Shown here one piece after another: positions 48,360-61,295 of a DNA stretch of 64,000 nucleotides. The position numbers and the translations under genes are program-made. Below the pieces are notes generated by a model. It was not told where the DNA came from, made no database searches, and worked only from the letters and a program-made list of their open reading frames with translations. The stretch is from Sepiola atlantica. Lineage: Eukaryota; Mollusca; Cephalopoda; Sepiida; Sepiolidae. The DNA lies in contig OY744525.1 in NCBI GenBank assembly GCA_963556195.1, forward strand, positions 77,721,844-77,785,843, read 5' to 3'. How positions within the stretch are numbered: position 1 is the stretch's first letter; every line of letters starts with the position of its first letter.

Positions 48360-49320
48360 TATAAATAATAACTTCACTGATTTATGGTCTATATTGCAAA
48401 TGTAGGCAGTAAATGCCTTCTTAATCTAAGAGTGGAAGAACATAGGAAAGCAGTAACTAGAGAGAAGAGAAAAAATCGTGTATATTCTATTATGTTGGAA
48501 GGAAAAGAGTGACCATCGTCTTCTGTGGGATGAAGTTAAGATAATATACAGTGAGAGGTACTGAAAAGTGAAGAAGCTGAAATAAAACAGCTCACATGGC
48601 AGGGCATAATAATTTAGTTAGCATGCCAAGTACACAGACGAATACAATATGGGAGCCTCTGATAAAGGAGAAACTGAATAGGTTTATAAGTTTAAAAAAT
48701 TCACTCAAACTTATGGAAAAAGATGCATGGCTGAGATGAACAGAACGTTGGTTAAAGTTTGTAAGTAATCTTGAGGCTCTGAGTTCAATCCTAAGCAAAG
48801 GTAGAAAGAGGATTTAAGAAGTTAACTGAAAGAATGTCATCAAGCCTGGAGATTGGAATGCAAACAGTGTACCCACCGTATCTATAATAAAAGGTTGCAT
48901 TCAAAATTTTATAATGATTCCTGAGTTTGATACAAGATACCTAAAGAAGGCCGGAGGTTGAAACGTTGTGATAACAACCAAGATGAGGAAACCGGTTCAA
49001 AAATTGTAACTAATATCTCATTACAATTATCTCCCTTTTGCTTTGTCGGTTTATATACTGTCATAAACCCTATCAGAAGAGTTGATATTTTTGATGATTT
49101 AAAGTATTGTGAAGGATTTAGTGGAAAAAAGGGTGTCCACTTATTTCCACTTTCCTTGCCAATCAAAATATGGTCTTGCTTTTTCGCTGGGACGTGTTTT
49201 ATCCAGTGAAAAACTGTTTTTTGTCAAGGATAATATTCACAAATGGTTAAATTATATATATAGATTCTTTGCCTATATTTCCATTGTCACTGTGCTATAA
49301 TATTATTAGAATGTGCTAGT
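48360..49320. mobile_element. Mixed repeat block: SINE-like head and Penelope-like fragment
   Basis: At 48728-48795 the order TGGCTGAGATGA...GAGTTCAATCC resembles RNA polymerase III A and B boxes of a tRNA-derived SINE. At 48910-48990 is the GAAACGTTGTGATAACAACC-type Penelope-like sequence. The segment 49010-49105 (CTCATTACAATTATCTCCCT) recurs at about 51985-52075 on the far side of exon 2. All are decayed. Confidence 0.4.
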
Positions 49321-51400
49321 GTTTAAAATATACAGAGAGAAATTATATTATATTTGGGACATCCATAAATATAAAAACTTGATTCACATAAATAAATATC
49401 TTTAAGAATAAGTTAATCACGGCAAAATTCAAATGAGTTAATCACTGGAAAAGGTGAATTAAAATTCTTATGTAAATATTTGTTAATATTACATTTTAAT
49501 AGTTTTAGTAAATAATTGCTTAATTTCTGTGATGAGTTAATATTTTTAATAATTTAAAATGAGCAACATTTGTATCTTATTCCCAAATAAGGAAATTTAT
49601 TATAAATGTGGACATAAATTTATAATTAAATCTAGTTCAAGAATAGGCCAACAAAATATTTTCTATCTTATTATGCATATTACATGTATTATGTATTGGT
49701 TTCCATGACATAACACGATATATCCTTTTATTTTATTCTTTTTATTAGAAAAGTAAAGAATAAAGATGATTTTATACATATTTCGCTTACTTGTGTTACA
49801 TCAGGTTATTTATTTTGAAATGTGTATCTACGATTAATTTGACATACAACTCCTTTTAAATTTGTTTATTATTTGAATGTGTAGCGCTTTCAAGAATTCA
49901 ATCGATCTGTCATCATCTTTAGCTTTTCATGTTAGTACATTGCGTTATTTCTAACAAAAACAAATTGTTCCCTTTTGCATCCATTTGTCATGAAATCATT
50001 ATGAATTTTTAACAATTGCTTTTTATCAAATTTATATATACTTTGTATCACGGAACCAGTTATTTAAGAAAATTTAAATTATGAGAATTAAAAGATTCTA
50101 TTTTTTTTTGTCAATTATATTTTAAATTTCTCATCTCTGTATTAACAAAGTAATAATACCAGAGCTCATATGCCTGTGTATGTGTTTTCACACAACGATA
50201 AGAATTGAATTAATATTTTTTATTTATTTAATTTTAATCAAACATATATTGAAATACAAAATGAAATAGCTTAAAATAAAATGAAATTTTAAAAATCCCT
50301 ATTAAAAACATAATTTAACTGCAAAATTAAATAGACCAGAATGCATTCCAGTTTATTTGTAACCAAGTCAGCCATTTTAATCTTTTGTTAATAGTTAAAA
50401 TAAAAAAAGAAATTAATTACTTTGTTACCCTTTGAATTTTAAAAGAATTTAAACTGTCAAATAGAAAATCATTTCTGGCCTTAAAATTCTTAGTAAATCC
50501 TTATCTATTAAAAATATAAAAGTTTGGGAAGCTATATATATCCAGTGCTTTTTTAAATAGAGATTGAAACAATTTATCTTAACAAAATTATTAAGTGTTA
50601 TTACAATTTAGTTTAATTGTAAGGTATTATTTGGTCATTAAATCTTTAATTGAATTTAATTTTTAAAATCCCATTTAAAAAAAATAATAATATGAAAACA
50701 AAAATCTGCATAGTTTTATAAATGTTAAAACGCGAAACAAAAATGAAAGTAAAAAGACACCCGAGTAGTATAAAGGTACAGGCAGTTTGTAATAAGACTA
50801 TCCATAAAAATAACTGCAATTAGTTAAATAATAATTGTAGGGGAGGTAATTCTCACCATATGTTTCAGATGAAACGTTTTGATATTGATGTTTCCACACA
50901 TCATCATTGCTTGCTGGAAGTTGCTTCATGATTATTACTTTTTCTTTTAGTATATACTCCATAATGTAACATATTAATGATACAGAGCTCAAAGTCTTTC
51001 ACTTTTAAGGGAAATTGGAAATAAAACTCAAAGTACTTCACATCAAGCCTTTTATGAGAAGACAAAAGATAGTTTTCTTAAATAGGAGCATCTCTATATT
51101 GTTAATCAGCTGTTTGCTTTCCTATCGAATCTTTTGAAAAGATTCATTTGTCTCACTTTCACCTCTTGAAATTTTATATGTGATATATTTTCAATTGATT
51201 TTACATCAATTCAGTTGAGTTGATGCAACTTATTTTATAATTAATGATAATTCTGATAAAAGTTAATATAATTTTTTTTATTACTTACGATTAGTTTTAT
51301 ATTAATTCTATTTGATGTTTTTATCTTAATTTATGAAAATATTTCACTGAAATATAAATAGTGTCAATGTTTCTTTTTGGAAATTTATAACCTTTTCTTT
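49321..51400. other. Gene 5 intron, AT-rich
   Basis: No gene. The segment at about 50380-50690 is a copy of the dispersed repeat seen at 12240-12430 (CTTTGAATTTTAAAAGAATT; AAAGTTTGGGAA). Confidence 0.45.
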
Positions 51401-51404
51401 TCAG

Positions 51405-51725
51405 ATGTGTTCGTCGGTTGGTGTGTCACACTTCAGTTGGAAATAACATTTTAATCGCTGAACACACAGATTTGATGAATGTCAAATGCATCCAAAAATC
51501 TATATAAGAGGTTCAATCAGTCAGTCTGTGTGTCATACTTTAGTTTGAAATAGCATTTTTGTCAGTTTGTCATGCTTAAGATTGAAATAGTATCTTTACA
51601 TGCATCCACGCATCTTAATAAGAGGCTCCGTTCATTAGTTAGTTCATTAGTCTGTCATGTTTCTGTTTGAAACAGTTGAATGAGACGATTGAATGGATGT
51701 ATCTTAAGAATATCTGTTCTTATTC
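51405..51725. repeat. Diverged tandem repeat adjoining gene 5 exon 2
   Basis: Units of the form GTCTGTCATnCTTnAGTTTGAAATAGCATTTT occur about four times (near 51422, 51527, 51573 and 51650), with the intervening ATGCATCCA...TAAGAGG present twice. The array abuts the polypyrimidine tract and acceptor of exon 2. It is not seen in the other genes. Confidence 0.6.
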
Positions 51726-51734
51726 TTTTAACAG

Positions 51735-51891
51735 ATGTATATTCAGGACATTGCATTACCACCAGGTACTGATAGAGCCAAGAAAGTAAGTGCCAAGGAA
51801 TATTCTAGCAGGGCTTCCATAAAGTTATCTCATAATGATAACAGACAAGTTTGGAATGAACAAGATCCAAGGCAGACAGAAGACATGACAG
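51735..51891 (+). CDS. Protocadherin gene 5, exon 2 (cytoplasmic, type c)
   Basis: A 157-nt exon between TTTAACAG and ACAG/GTAATT. It reads MYIQDIALPPGTDRAKK and ends DPRQTEDMT. It is divergent from types a and b, so gene 5 has its own cytoplasmic class. Phase 0 in, phase 1 out. Confidence 0.9.
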
Positions 51892-52440
51892 GTAATTGAA
51901 AATAAATTTATTTTTTATTCAATGTTTTTCTTATATTAGCAGATAAATTCATAAAAATGTTTATTATATAGTTTTTCAGAGAATATCTCATTGCAATTAT
52001 CTCCCTTGTGTTGTGTCGGTCAATGTACTGTCACAAACCTTATCAGAAAAAGTTGATATCTTTGCTGATTTAAAATGACATAGTCCAAAAAATGTTCATT
52101 AAATTTTAAAAGTATAAAAAAGATGTTTTCTCATTAGATTTTAATTGTATTTTCCTCAGTTTTATTCACACACATGCTCAAAACTGTTATATAAACTACA
52201 ATTTCTCTCTTTTCATTACATCTTGAGATCATTGTAGACAAACAAAATACAAATATTTCATAACAGTTTGATTCGTGAAGACGATAGAAATCAAAAATTA
52301 AAAGTAAATTAAGACTTATGTTATTTTGTCAGGTACTATAGAGTTGACTATTTGGTCCCACGATTTATAAAATCGGGGGACCTATGTTTTGAGGCATTTC
52401 CGTCCGTCCGTCCGTCGGTCCGGATTTTTCTATGCAACCA

Positions 52441-52907
52441 TCCATTGAATTTCTCTGAAATTTTGCATGAAGTTGTAACTTTGGTCAGGTTAGAAAGTGA
52501 CATTCTCCGATTTAAAAAAAAAAATCTGGTTAGCCCCCCCAGGGGGTCAAAAGGCCCCGAAATGGCAAAAAATGACATTTTTTGCCCCATAACTTTTCAT
52601 CTATCCATTCAATTTCTCTGAAACTTGGTCAAATTGTGGAGGCAATTGTTCCTAATATAAAATAAATATTGCTGACCTTGGAAATAATCTGGTTCGCGCC
52701 CCCAGGGAGTCAAAAGCCCCCAAAATTGCAAAAACTGACTATTTTCTCCCATAACGTTTGATCCATCCATTCAATTTTTTTAAAACTTAGTCAAAATGTA
52801 GAGGCAATTGTTCTGGATATAAAATGAGCATCCTTGATCTCAGAAAAAGTCTGGTTCGCGCCCCCAGGAGGTCAAAAAAACCCTAAATTGCCCAAATTTA
52901 TTGCATT
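52441..52907. repeat. Tandem repeat, three units of about 162 bp, in a larger element
   Basis: Units start at TCCATTGAATTTCTCTGAAA (52441), 52604 and 52766, each containing a GCCCCCAGGGGGTCAAAA-type box. The array sits in an element from about 52340 (with GTCCGTCCGTCCGTC at 52401-52417) to about 52965. Similar arrays are widespread in molluscs as far as I recall. No coding potential. Confidence 0.7.
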
Positions 52908-53331
52908 TTACACGCCATATTGAGTCACATACAGAGAGCGACCACACATGCACGGCTTGTTCTTTTTAATTTCAAAGAGAAATTGAAGTGATAACTTTGA
53001 CATTATCACAAATTTTTGGGTATCACAAATTCAGTTGTTATTCAGTGAACAAATGAAATTAAAATGAAAAAGTTAAAAAAAAAAAATATTGAAAATCAAC
53101 TGTATGTTTGTTTACTAAACAATTCGTATAGATTGAGAGAAAACTAGAAGATTATATTTTTATGTAACTTAAATATTTATGCCATTTATTTCATTACAAC
53201 TGTCTGTACATGAATGTATATATGTATTTATATTTATATATTAGTATGATTTACAGGAAAAAATAACAATTTGTTTTATTCTCTTAATAATAATGCTAAT
53301 TGATTGTTCATTTTGTTTTCTAATTTGTCAG

Positions 53332-53621
53332 ATATATATCCTTCACAATATTGCAATCCACCTCCATCACATGATGACCAACAGCGGTCAACAGAGATGC
53401 GGTCTTTGGGACAAACTGTCAGTTATCCTAGTGATACCACAATAGTAGCTAGAGGCTTTTACACACCTTACATGAATGAAAATAGCCCCCACACAGAAAC
53501 AAAGGCTTTCTCAAGTGCTGAAAATAGAAGCCCTTCCAGTAGACTTTCACAATCAAGGAATGTGCCTACTAGCGGAAGCCAGTCTTCCATCAACAGACCA
53601 CTGCCTCCTGTACCTCATTAA
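53332..53621 (+). CDS. Protocadherin gene 5, exon 3 (cytoplasmic C-terminus, type c)
   Basis: 290 nt after TTTGTCAG. It reads DIYPSQYCNPPPSHDD, then MRSLGQTVSYPSDTTIVARG and YTPYMNENSPHTET, and ends INRPLPPVPH-TAA. Intermediate between types a and b but distinct. It keeps the SH3-ligand-like C-terminus. Confidence 0.92.
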
Positions 53622-54138
53622 TTATATTCTGCTTGCACTAATTTGCTTTTTAGTTATAAATTAATCGTTTCAGCTTACTTTTTAAAATGTATCAGTTATA
53701 ATTATAGCCCTTATATCAATAATTGCTTGTTTTAAAATACTATTTTCTACAAAATAATTACAATAATCATATTTAAAATATTTACCAAAAACATATGAAA
53801 ACTGTCAATTGTTTAATACTTACTATTTTATGTTTAATTGATTATCTTTGTTATAACATAATTTAGAAACCATTAGTAAATTTACTAATTTATTTTCAAA
53901 TGAAATTCTAACAGAAGAGAAAATTTAAACAGCCAAAAATGTAATTTTTAAACTATATTCGTAATAATTTTGTTATTTCACAATATTTTTTTGTTTAATT
54001 TTACAATTTCAAAACTATTTCTATATTAATTCAATATTTTAATCATTTGAAAATATTTAATCTAGAAATAAAAGAATAGGTTTAAAATAAGTTGTTTACA
54101 TGATATACAATAATAATAATGATGATAGTAATAACTGA
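53622..54138 (+). other. Gene 5 3' UTR and intergenic DNA
   Basis: AT-rich sequence with no recognisable gene or repeat. Confidence 0.45.
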
Positions 54139-54518
54139 AGCAGAAATAGAAAGAAGAAAGCAGACTTAAGGGAAAAATAGCTTTATTTGCATATTGCATT
54201 TCGGGAGTTTATTGTTCACTTAGTTATCATTGGCACTGTTTATTTTTATATATATAGATTATAGTTTAATTTACTTTTAAAAATTTTAATTAATATTACT
54301 CTCTTTATGAAAAATAATTTAAGTCTTAATTTTGCAGTTTTTACTAATTTCGTCTTTAATAAAGAAAGGATGTAGCAGCCATGACACAGGCAGCATACTA
54401 CATAGGATAGTTCGTTTTATATAAAATAAAGTCTAAGAGACAATGAAAATCAAACACTATGAGGAAAAATACTGCATTTGATGTAATTGATAACTGAATA
54501 GCAGTCTTAACAACAAAG
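54139..54518 (+). promoter_or_regulatory. Gene 6 promoter module and non-coding first exon
   Basis: Block A is at 54139-54180 (CAGAAATAGAAAGAAGAAAG). Block B at 54371-54412 is TGTAGCAGCCATGACACAGG then ACTACATAGGATAG. The donor ACAAAG/GTAAGT is at 54518/54519. The acceptor is TTTCAG ending at 55334. Confidence 0.7.
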
Positions 54519-55334
54519 GTAAGTTGATATTCAAGTGTTTATTTATTTTCTTTATGTAAAATGTCTAATAGTGTTAATGCTATAAGAGATGGGAGTGGGA
54601 CGTGTCAGAGTACTGTTGGCTTTGTTGAGGGTATGACAAGAAAATGAACTCATATTTTTTTTATGAATTATTCTGAAATAGAAAATAATCTTTTCTTTAG
54701 TATGGATATTATTGTTCTCTAAAATAAACACATTTTCACCTCTTTTAATATTTTTACAAATAAAAAGATGAGTAAATATAATTAACTACTCCTACATTTA
54801 ATTCATATATATTTTGGAAACAAGAACTTTAAAATTTATATTATGTAAAAATATACAGAAAATCCAGTGATATGGCAAGTCTCATCATTAAAGAATATGA
54901 ACATATATATATATATATGTGGGTGTGTGTGTGGGTGTGTGTGTGTGTCTGTGATAAACAGATTGTTATTTTACTTAATAAAATAATTATTATTATTAGA
55001 AATTTATTATTCCATTCTTGGGAATATGCTCTAATAATTTAGATGTTTATTTTATTTATTAACCATTTCTATCTCATTTTTATTATTCGTAAAATTTGAA
55101 AATAGTTGTATTATTCATAAAGTTTGATTTTATATTGATCAAAAATTAATCTTAACTAATTTATGATAATAATGATTAGTTTTCATTCCATGTTATAAAA
55201 GATATCATATATAAATTCTGTCAAGGTGATGATATATATTTTCAATTATATTTTTTTCATTTTGTCTGTTTTATTTACTTAATTTTCCCTTCTTATAAAT
55301 TCATTTTAATTATTCTTTTTTATTTTAATTTCAG
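54519..55334 (+). other. Gene 6 first intron
   Basis: AT-rich, with (TA)n followed by (GT)n at about 54903-54951. No gene. Confidence 0.5.
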
Positions 55335-55374
55335 AAATTAACAAGATATTTCAGATTATTTGATCATCTTAAAG

Positions 55375-57765
55375 ATGCTAGTCAAAATTTGTATCATTTT
55401 ATCCTTTGTAAATAGTTGTCTGTGTGTGGATCTCACTTACTATGTAGAAGAAGGAAAAAGTCCAGGTACTTACCTGGGAGATGTTGCTACTGACTCACTT
55501 GTGATGAAGGACATATCACCTCAAGATTCTCACCAAATTAGTTTTAGTCTTTTGCAAAAAGGTGCCACAAGCATTTCACCATTATTCAGAATCTCTGAGA
55601 AATCTGGAAAACTCTACACTGCCCAAACATTAGATGCTGAATCACTTTGCCTCTTCAATAAGGAATGCTTTCAAATGGTTGATGTGGCAGTGAGGAAAGC
55701 AACCACTGTTTTCAAATTATTAGAAATCAAAGTAAATATTAAAGATATCAATGATCATCAACCTGAGTTTCCTGAGAAAAAAGTTATCATAAAATTTGAT
55801 GAAGGTGACAAAAAAGAAGCCAAAATATCAATACCTAATGCTTTTGATAAAGATGTAGGGATTATTAATTCTAAGATTACATACGAGCTTGGAAAACAAG
55901 GAAATGAACCTTTTTCTTTGTTTGTATCAAAAAGTGTTGATGGTTCTTTAAAACTGAGTATCAATTTAGAAGGTCCTCTTGACAGAGAAATAAAAGATAA
56001 TTACATGATCAAAGTCATTGCTAAAGATGGTGGCTTACCAACAAAACAAAGTGATTTAAATGTCCACATCACAGTAACAGATGATAATGATAATTTCCCA
56101 ATTTTCTCACAGAAAGTTTACAATGTCTCAATCCAACATAATCATGAAATAGCGAAACCTGTTACTGTAGTGTATGCCACAGATTTGGATTCAGGAAATA
56201 ATGGTAAAGTTTTATATCATATCAGTGTGAAAACAAATGAAATGATGAGAAATGCCTTCCAACTAAATGAACAAACTGGAGAGATATTTTTAAAAAAGAA
56301 AATCACTTTGAGAAAGGATATGACGTATGAATTATATGTTGAAGCTTTCGATGAAGGAAGTCCACCTTTGAGTTCATTGTCAATGGTTTTAATAAATGTG
56401 ATCAATGAACAAAATAATGCCCCAATTATTGATGTAAACTTCTTCTCAACATCAAAGGAAAACACAGTTGATGTTTCTGAGAACATAAAAGTTGGCAGTT
56501 TCATTGCTTATGTGAAAGTAAGTGATGAGGATGCTGGTCAAAATGGAGAGGTGAACTGTGAAATTAAACATGATAAATTTCAATTGCAAAACATGGGAAC
56601 CAAAAAATACCAAGTGATAGTGAAAACTCTTTTAGACAGGGAAACTGAAGAGCACCACAGTATAATTATCAAATGTCAAGACAAAGGATCTCCTCCTCTT
56701 CAAAGCAAAAGGACATTTTCTGTACATGTCATTGATGTAAATGATGTAGAACCAGTGTTTTCAAAACAATTATTTAAATTCTTCATTGATGAAAACCAGA
56801 GATCAAAAATTCCTATTGGCACCGTCAATGCCACAGATCCAGACTTGGGACTTGGAGGTAAACTGTCCTTTTCTTTACTGACAACCAATAAACAATTTGT
56901 ACCATTTCGAATCACTGAAACTGGATTAATCTCTTCAATTATGTCTTTAGACCATGAGTTTCAAGATACTTATAATTTTGAAGTGTTTGTAAAAGACAAA
57001 GGAAGTCCATCATTGAATAACACAGTGAATGTGATTGTTAAGGTGAGAGATGAAAATGATAATGCTCCATATTTCACATTTCCCAGTGTTAATCCTTATA
57101 ATATGGATGTAACATATTACTCCCATCATACAAAGAACATCAGCCAGATAAAGGCATCAGACAGTGACAGTCAAGAGAATGCATTTCTAAAATATGAAAT
57201 AATCAGAGGCAATAGCAAACAGATATTCAGCATCAACCAGTACACTGGTTTGTTATGTTCAACTCATGTCCTAAGCCAACAAGATGCTGGCTCATATGAG
57301 CTGGAGTTTCTAGTGAAGGACAGTGGTAGCCCAGTTCTATCAGCCAGAACTACTGTATATTTGACACTGACCGTAAGCAACAAGACATCAGAAATGTTAA
57401 ATGCTGTTAACATCAAAAAAGATAACAAGATCCACCTGACTTCAGCAATTATCATTGTGTCTGTAGCAGTGACAATAGCTGTGATCATTACAGCTTCAAT
57501 CTCAGTGTGTATCCTTCGCTGTTGCAATCCTCGAAGTGTTCCAGTAGCAGAAGGCGGATATGTGAGTAGTGGCCAGAGACATTTGATAAGTCCTCCTTAC
57601 CCAGCAAATCCTTGGTCTAATGTTGCTCTTCCTACAAGTGATGCAGTTGGTATGAGAAGAAGCAGTCAACCACCAACACCCAGAATGCAAACACATCCTT
57701 ATGCTCAACAAATGTTATCATCTCAAGGATCAAAACCACAACCACCTTCAGACTCCATTTCACAG
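55375..57765 (+). CDS. Protocadherin gene 6, exon 1 (EC1-EC6, TM; ectodomain class A)
   Basis: 797 codons from the ATG at 55375, the first ATG in the exon's reading frame after the acceptor at 55331-55334. The signal peptide is about 18 residues (ends NSCLCV), then DLTYYVEEGKSPG. EC1 has a CLFNKEC loop. Linkers are DINDHQPEF, DDNDNFPIF, NEQNNAPII, DVNDVEPVF and DENDNAPYF. EC2 and EC3 are the most divergent of the class A genes (QGNEPFSLF; FDEGDKKEAKI; EEGSPPLSS-type changes), whereas from EC4 onward the sequence is the common one. The helix is at about 690-714 and the tail has HPYAQQ as in gene 4. It joins 58030-58189 and 61670-61959 (946 aa). The frame continues into the intron to 57903. Confidence 0.95.
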
Positions 57766-58029
57766 GTAAGTCAAATATTCATCATAATATTACACATTGA
57801 TTTGCATTTTTTATTTGTACTTTTTTGTACATTTGATTTTAATTCAAATGTATCTCAATTAAGATTTCACATATCTTTTTTAATTTTTCTAATAATATTT
57901 TAATATTTTTTTTAAGAAATAAAATGTGTGTTTTAATTTACACTTTGTATTATGTTTTTTCTTATTGCATATGTACCTGATTTATCATTTTTGTTTAAAT
58001 TTGGATTCATATTTTACTATTCTATTTAG

Positions 58030-58189
58030 GTGTATATTCAAGATGTGGCATTGCCATCTGGTAGTGACGGAAATCTGAAAAAAGTTGGCAGGATGCAAAA
58101 CTATTCCAGTAGAAATTCTATAAAATCTTACAATAATGACAGACAAGGTTGGAATGATAGAAACACAAGACCAATTGAAGGCCTGACAG
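58030..58189 (+). CDS. Protocadherin gene 6, exon 2 (cytoplasmic, type a, begins with Val)
   Basis: A 160-nt exon between TATTTAG and ACAG/GTGAGT. It reads VYIQDVALPSGSDGNLKK and ends RPIEGLT. The first codon is GTG in place of the ATG of genes 1 and 4. Very close to gene 1 exon 2 apart from a few substitutions. Confidence 0.88.
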
Positions 58190-58859
58190 GTGAGTCATGA
58201 CAAACAATTGTTTCTGAGAATATATTCAGGTTTGACACCAAATATTTGGCCTTGTTTTGTTTAACTTTTGATCTTCATAATACATTGATTATATTTAATT
58301 GCTTCTTTAGAATCAATTCAAACACTTGATCTTACAAAGAAAAAATTATTAGAATCTACTAGTCTCTATAATTGTGATTTAAACCCTATTTTATATTTCA
58401 ATTTAATTTATCACTTTTTACAAAATGTATTTATCTTAATTGGAAATGAATGGAAAGGTTTTGATATTTTTGTTTAACTTCCGTATAGTAAACTTGTATT
58501 TACCTGATGTTGCCCGAGTAGACACATATTGCTTGGTGTTGGGCCTAGAAAATATTACTCCAAAATATAGTCATTTTTTTAAATAGAATTTGTAAACATT
58601 CATTTCAGTTTTTCCTTGTTTTATTTTTGATTTCAATAAATTTTTGACTAATAATAAATAAAAAATAATTAAATGCTATATATCAAAGTTATTCATAAGC
58701 GAAAATCAGACACATAAGATCTTGACTGATATTTTTTATTAATATTGAGATTTTTTATTTTTATCAATGATAGTAAACTGTTTAAATAATTATAAAAAGA
58801 TTTTTGCAGTTTGATAAACGTGTATATATGCTGAAACAGAAAAAGTATAGATACTGTTA

Positions 58860-60600
58860 TAATCACATGGAATGCCTTATATTAACGAGACTTGTGTCTA
58901 ACTTTGTCCTCGTGGGGAGGCACATAAATAGGGACTTATATTAACAACTGTCCTAAGGGGAATAAGTAGGCATTCCTTGCGCGATATTTTTTATCAAAAA
59001 CAAATTTGAACATGAATAGAAAACCATGAGGCAAGTTAAATTAACAAATAACAAGCATTTATTATGTAAAAAATACAAAAGTCTAAACCACTTCTTGGAA
59101 AAATGTGCTGGAATTAAATTGACCGGCTGGTTGAATTAAATGTCCAATTTTTGCAGACAAAATTTAGAACATGAAAGTTTGTGAAGCTAAAATAAAAAGT
59201 CCTTGAAGACGAAAATTGGAATATTAAATTAAGATTTATTATTATTATTTATATTTACTACGAGTTTTCACACAGGTCATCATCAGAGATTACTCACTGA
59301 TAATAACCAGTGGTGTTCCCTGGAGTTTCGGTGACAAGTCTCCCCAGATTTCCAGTACTCTCCATCTCTTTCGATAACCTTTGCAAATCACTTTGCATTA
59401 TTGCAACAGCCACTTTCCGATTTTTGATTTCTCGCTGGCAACGATCATTGGTCTTCACTAAGATTTGAGTGACAATAAGCCTTTTCAAGGTCCCAGTACT
59501 CTTCGCACTCATCCAGTGGAGGTATGGTTAGTGCTCTCCCTCCTTGGTTCTTCCATTCTCCTTGACCATGCACAACTATTTTGTGTGGTATCAACTGAGG
59601 CTGATGCCTTTTTTGGGGGGCGGTGGGGGGGGGTCACAGTTTATAAGATTTCTTGCAGTTTCATTCCCCTTGGATTTATGTGATGTTCCTTCCATCTTTT
59701 TGTTTTACTTCTGTTGCATGTGGCTAGTTAAAAGTTATTATTATTATTATTTTGTTTTGTTGTAAAAGGGAGATGAGACATGGAATTTATACCAGTAGGA
59801 AAAATCTTTTTCACTTTATTGCTGTTTTAGTTTAGACACATATCTTAAGATCATTAGCTGAATTTACAGCCGATAAAAATGTACTATATACCTTTTTTGT
59901 GAAAGCTGATGAATCTTCTTTTCTATCATGTATCATTTCTGTATCATTCGGGTCTCATTGATCTGATCCCTTTTGAATTATTAGCTAATTTTACAACCGA
60001 TAAAATTGTTGTTCAACGCTTTTGTTGAAAAGAGATAATATTTTTTTTTTACTTTGATCTGCATTCTTCGGTGTAAGCTGTTTGTTAATCACTGTTTCTC
60101 AATACATATGGCACAAGTTTGTTTAATTCTTTTGGTGAAAGGAGATAATATTTTTGTTGAATTTTATGTACATGTTGGCAGAGGTTTCCTGTGCATAAGC
60201 TGTTGCTATTGGTAGTTCATCACAGTTTTTCAGTGTGTGTGGCACAAGCTTTTTGCCCTTTTTTTTTTTAAGGACCTTCTCATGTGCATAGAGTCTATGA
60301 GAAAACTAGGCGCTGACTCTTTTTCTTCCCACGTTTTTGTTTAAATATTTTCTGTCAGTTGATTAGCTCACTCATCTCTCTCTTATCAAAAATGTGTGGG
60401 CTGACTTTTTGATATGCCTTCCTCCCCTCCTGTTTGGGAAACTTGGCCCTCTTATATTTGAACTGTCTGTTTGCCATATATTTTAATCTTAACATAGGGG
60501 AACATGTGCCAACAAGTCCCCTATTATAATTTTTAAGTTTATGGAGCAAAATATGTGAATATAACAATAGAAAGCAAAGATAATCTCACATGAATTTAAA
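58860..60600. mobile_element. Composite element related to the one in gene 2
   Basis: The segment 60485-60590 (GGGGAACATGTGCCAACAAGTC, ATGTGAATATAACA) matches 25680-25760. The stretch 58905-58940 has the TTGTCCTCGTGGGGAGGCAC box also seen at 4740 and 26405, and 59049-59070 (AAGCATTTATTATG) resembles 24530-24545. The G run at 59615-59633 is low complexity. No protein of known family is encoded. Confidence 0.5.
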
Positions 60601-61295
60601 AAGCATATGGTTATTCCCATATTTTGATGGTTGGTTTTGTTTGTTTCAGATGTTTTATAAGCACCCTAAAGGCTTTGGATAAACATGTTTGCTTCATTTC
60701 TAAATTCTGAATTTTTTAAACATTAAAATATGAATTTTAAGTTTCCATTAATATTTATTCTTTAGTTTTAGACTGTAAATTATTATTTTAATCTTCATAA
60801 GTTAACATTTTTAATTACATTTCTATTTGGATGTTATCAATTATTTTTTATTTGTAGCTATCATGTGAAAATGGATGTTTGTGATTTACCTCGTACTATT
60901 GATTTTAATTTTTTAAAGAGTGTTAGAAAATTTTTTTATGAGATATTCATTTTGAAATGATCACTACTATTGTGACTAAAAAATTTTTCAAATTTAAATG
61001 AAAAATATTTAAATGTGTTAGTCTAGATGTCGTTGTCATTTTAATGTCGGGAGTGAAATGCTTTTTCTAGAAATAGAATGTAACATTTTTCTGTGAATAG
61101 AAATTATTTTTTAATTTTCTTTCTTTATTCTACATATTTTTTTTTGTTGTAAATATTATTTTATTTTAAGTTACTGATATCAGTATTTGATAAACAAATG
61201 TTTTATTCAAATAAGCCTAATAAGATCACATAAGCTGATTGATTAATGTTTGATAATCTTTATTATAAGATTGATACAAAAATAAAGTCCGACAA

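Noticed and set aside
52352..52621. Overlapping open frames on both strands at the start of the 162-bp repeat array
   Set aside because: They lie in tandem-repeat DNA and match no protein pattern.
59294..59765. Short open frames in the gene 6 intron
   Set aside because: They fall within the repeat-derived block, include homopolymer glycine from a G run, and overlap on both strands.
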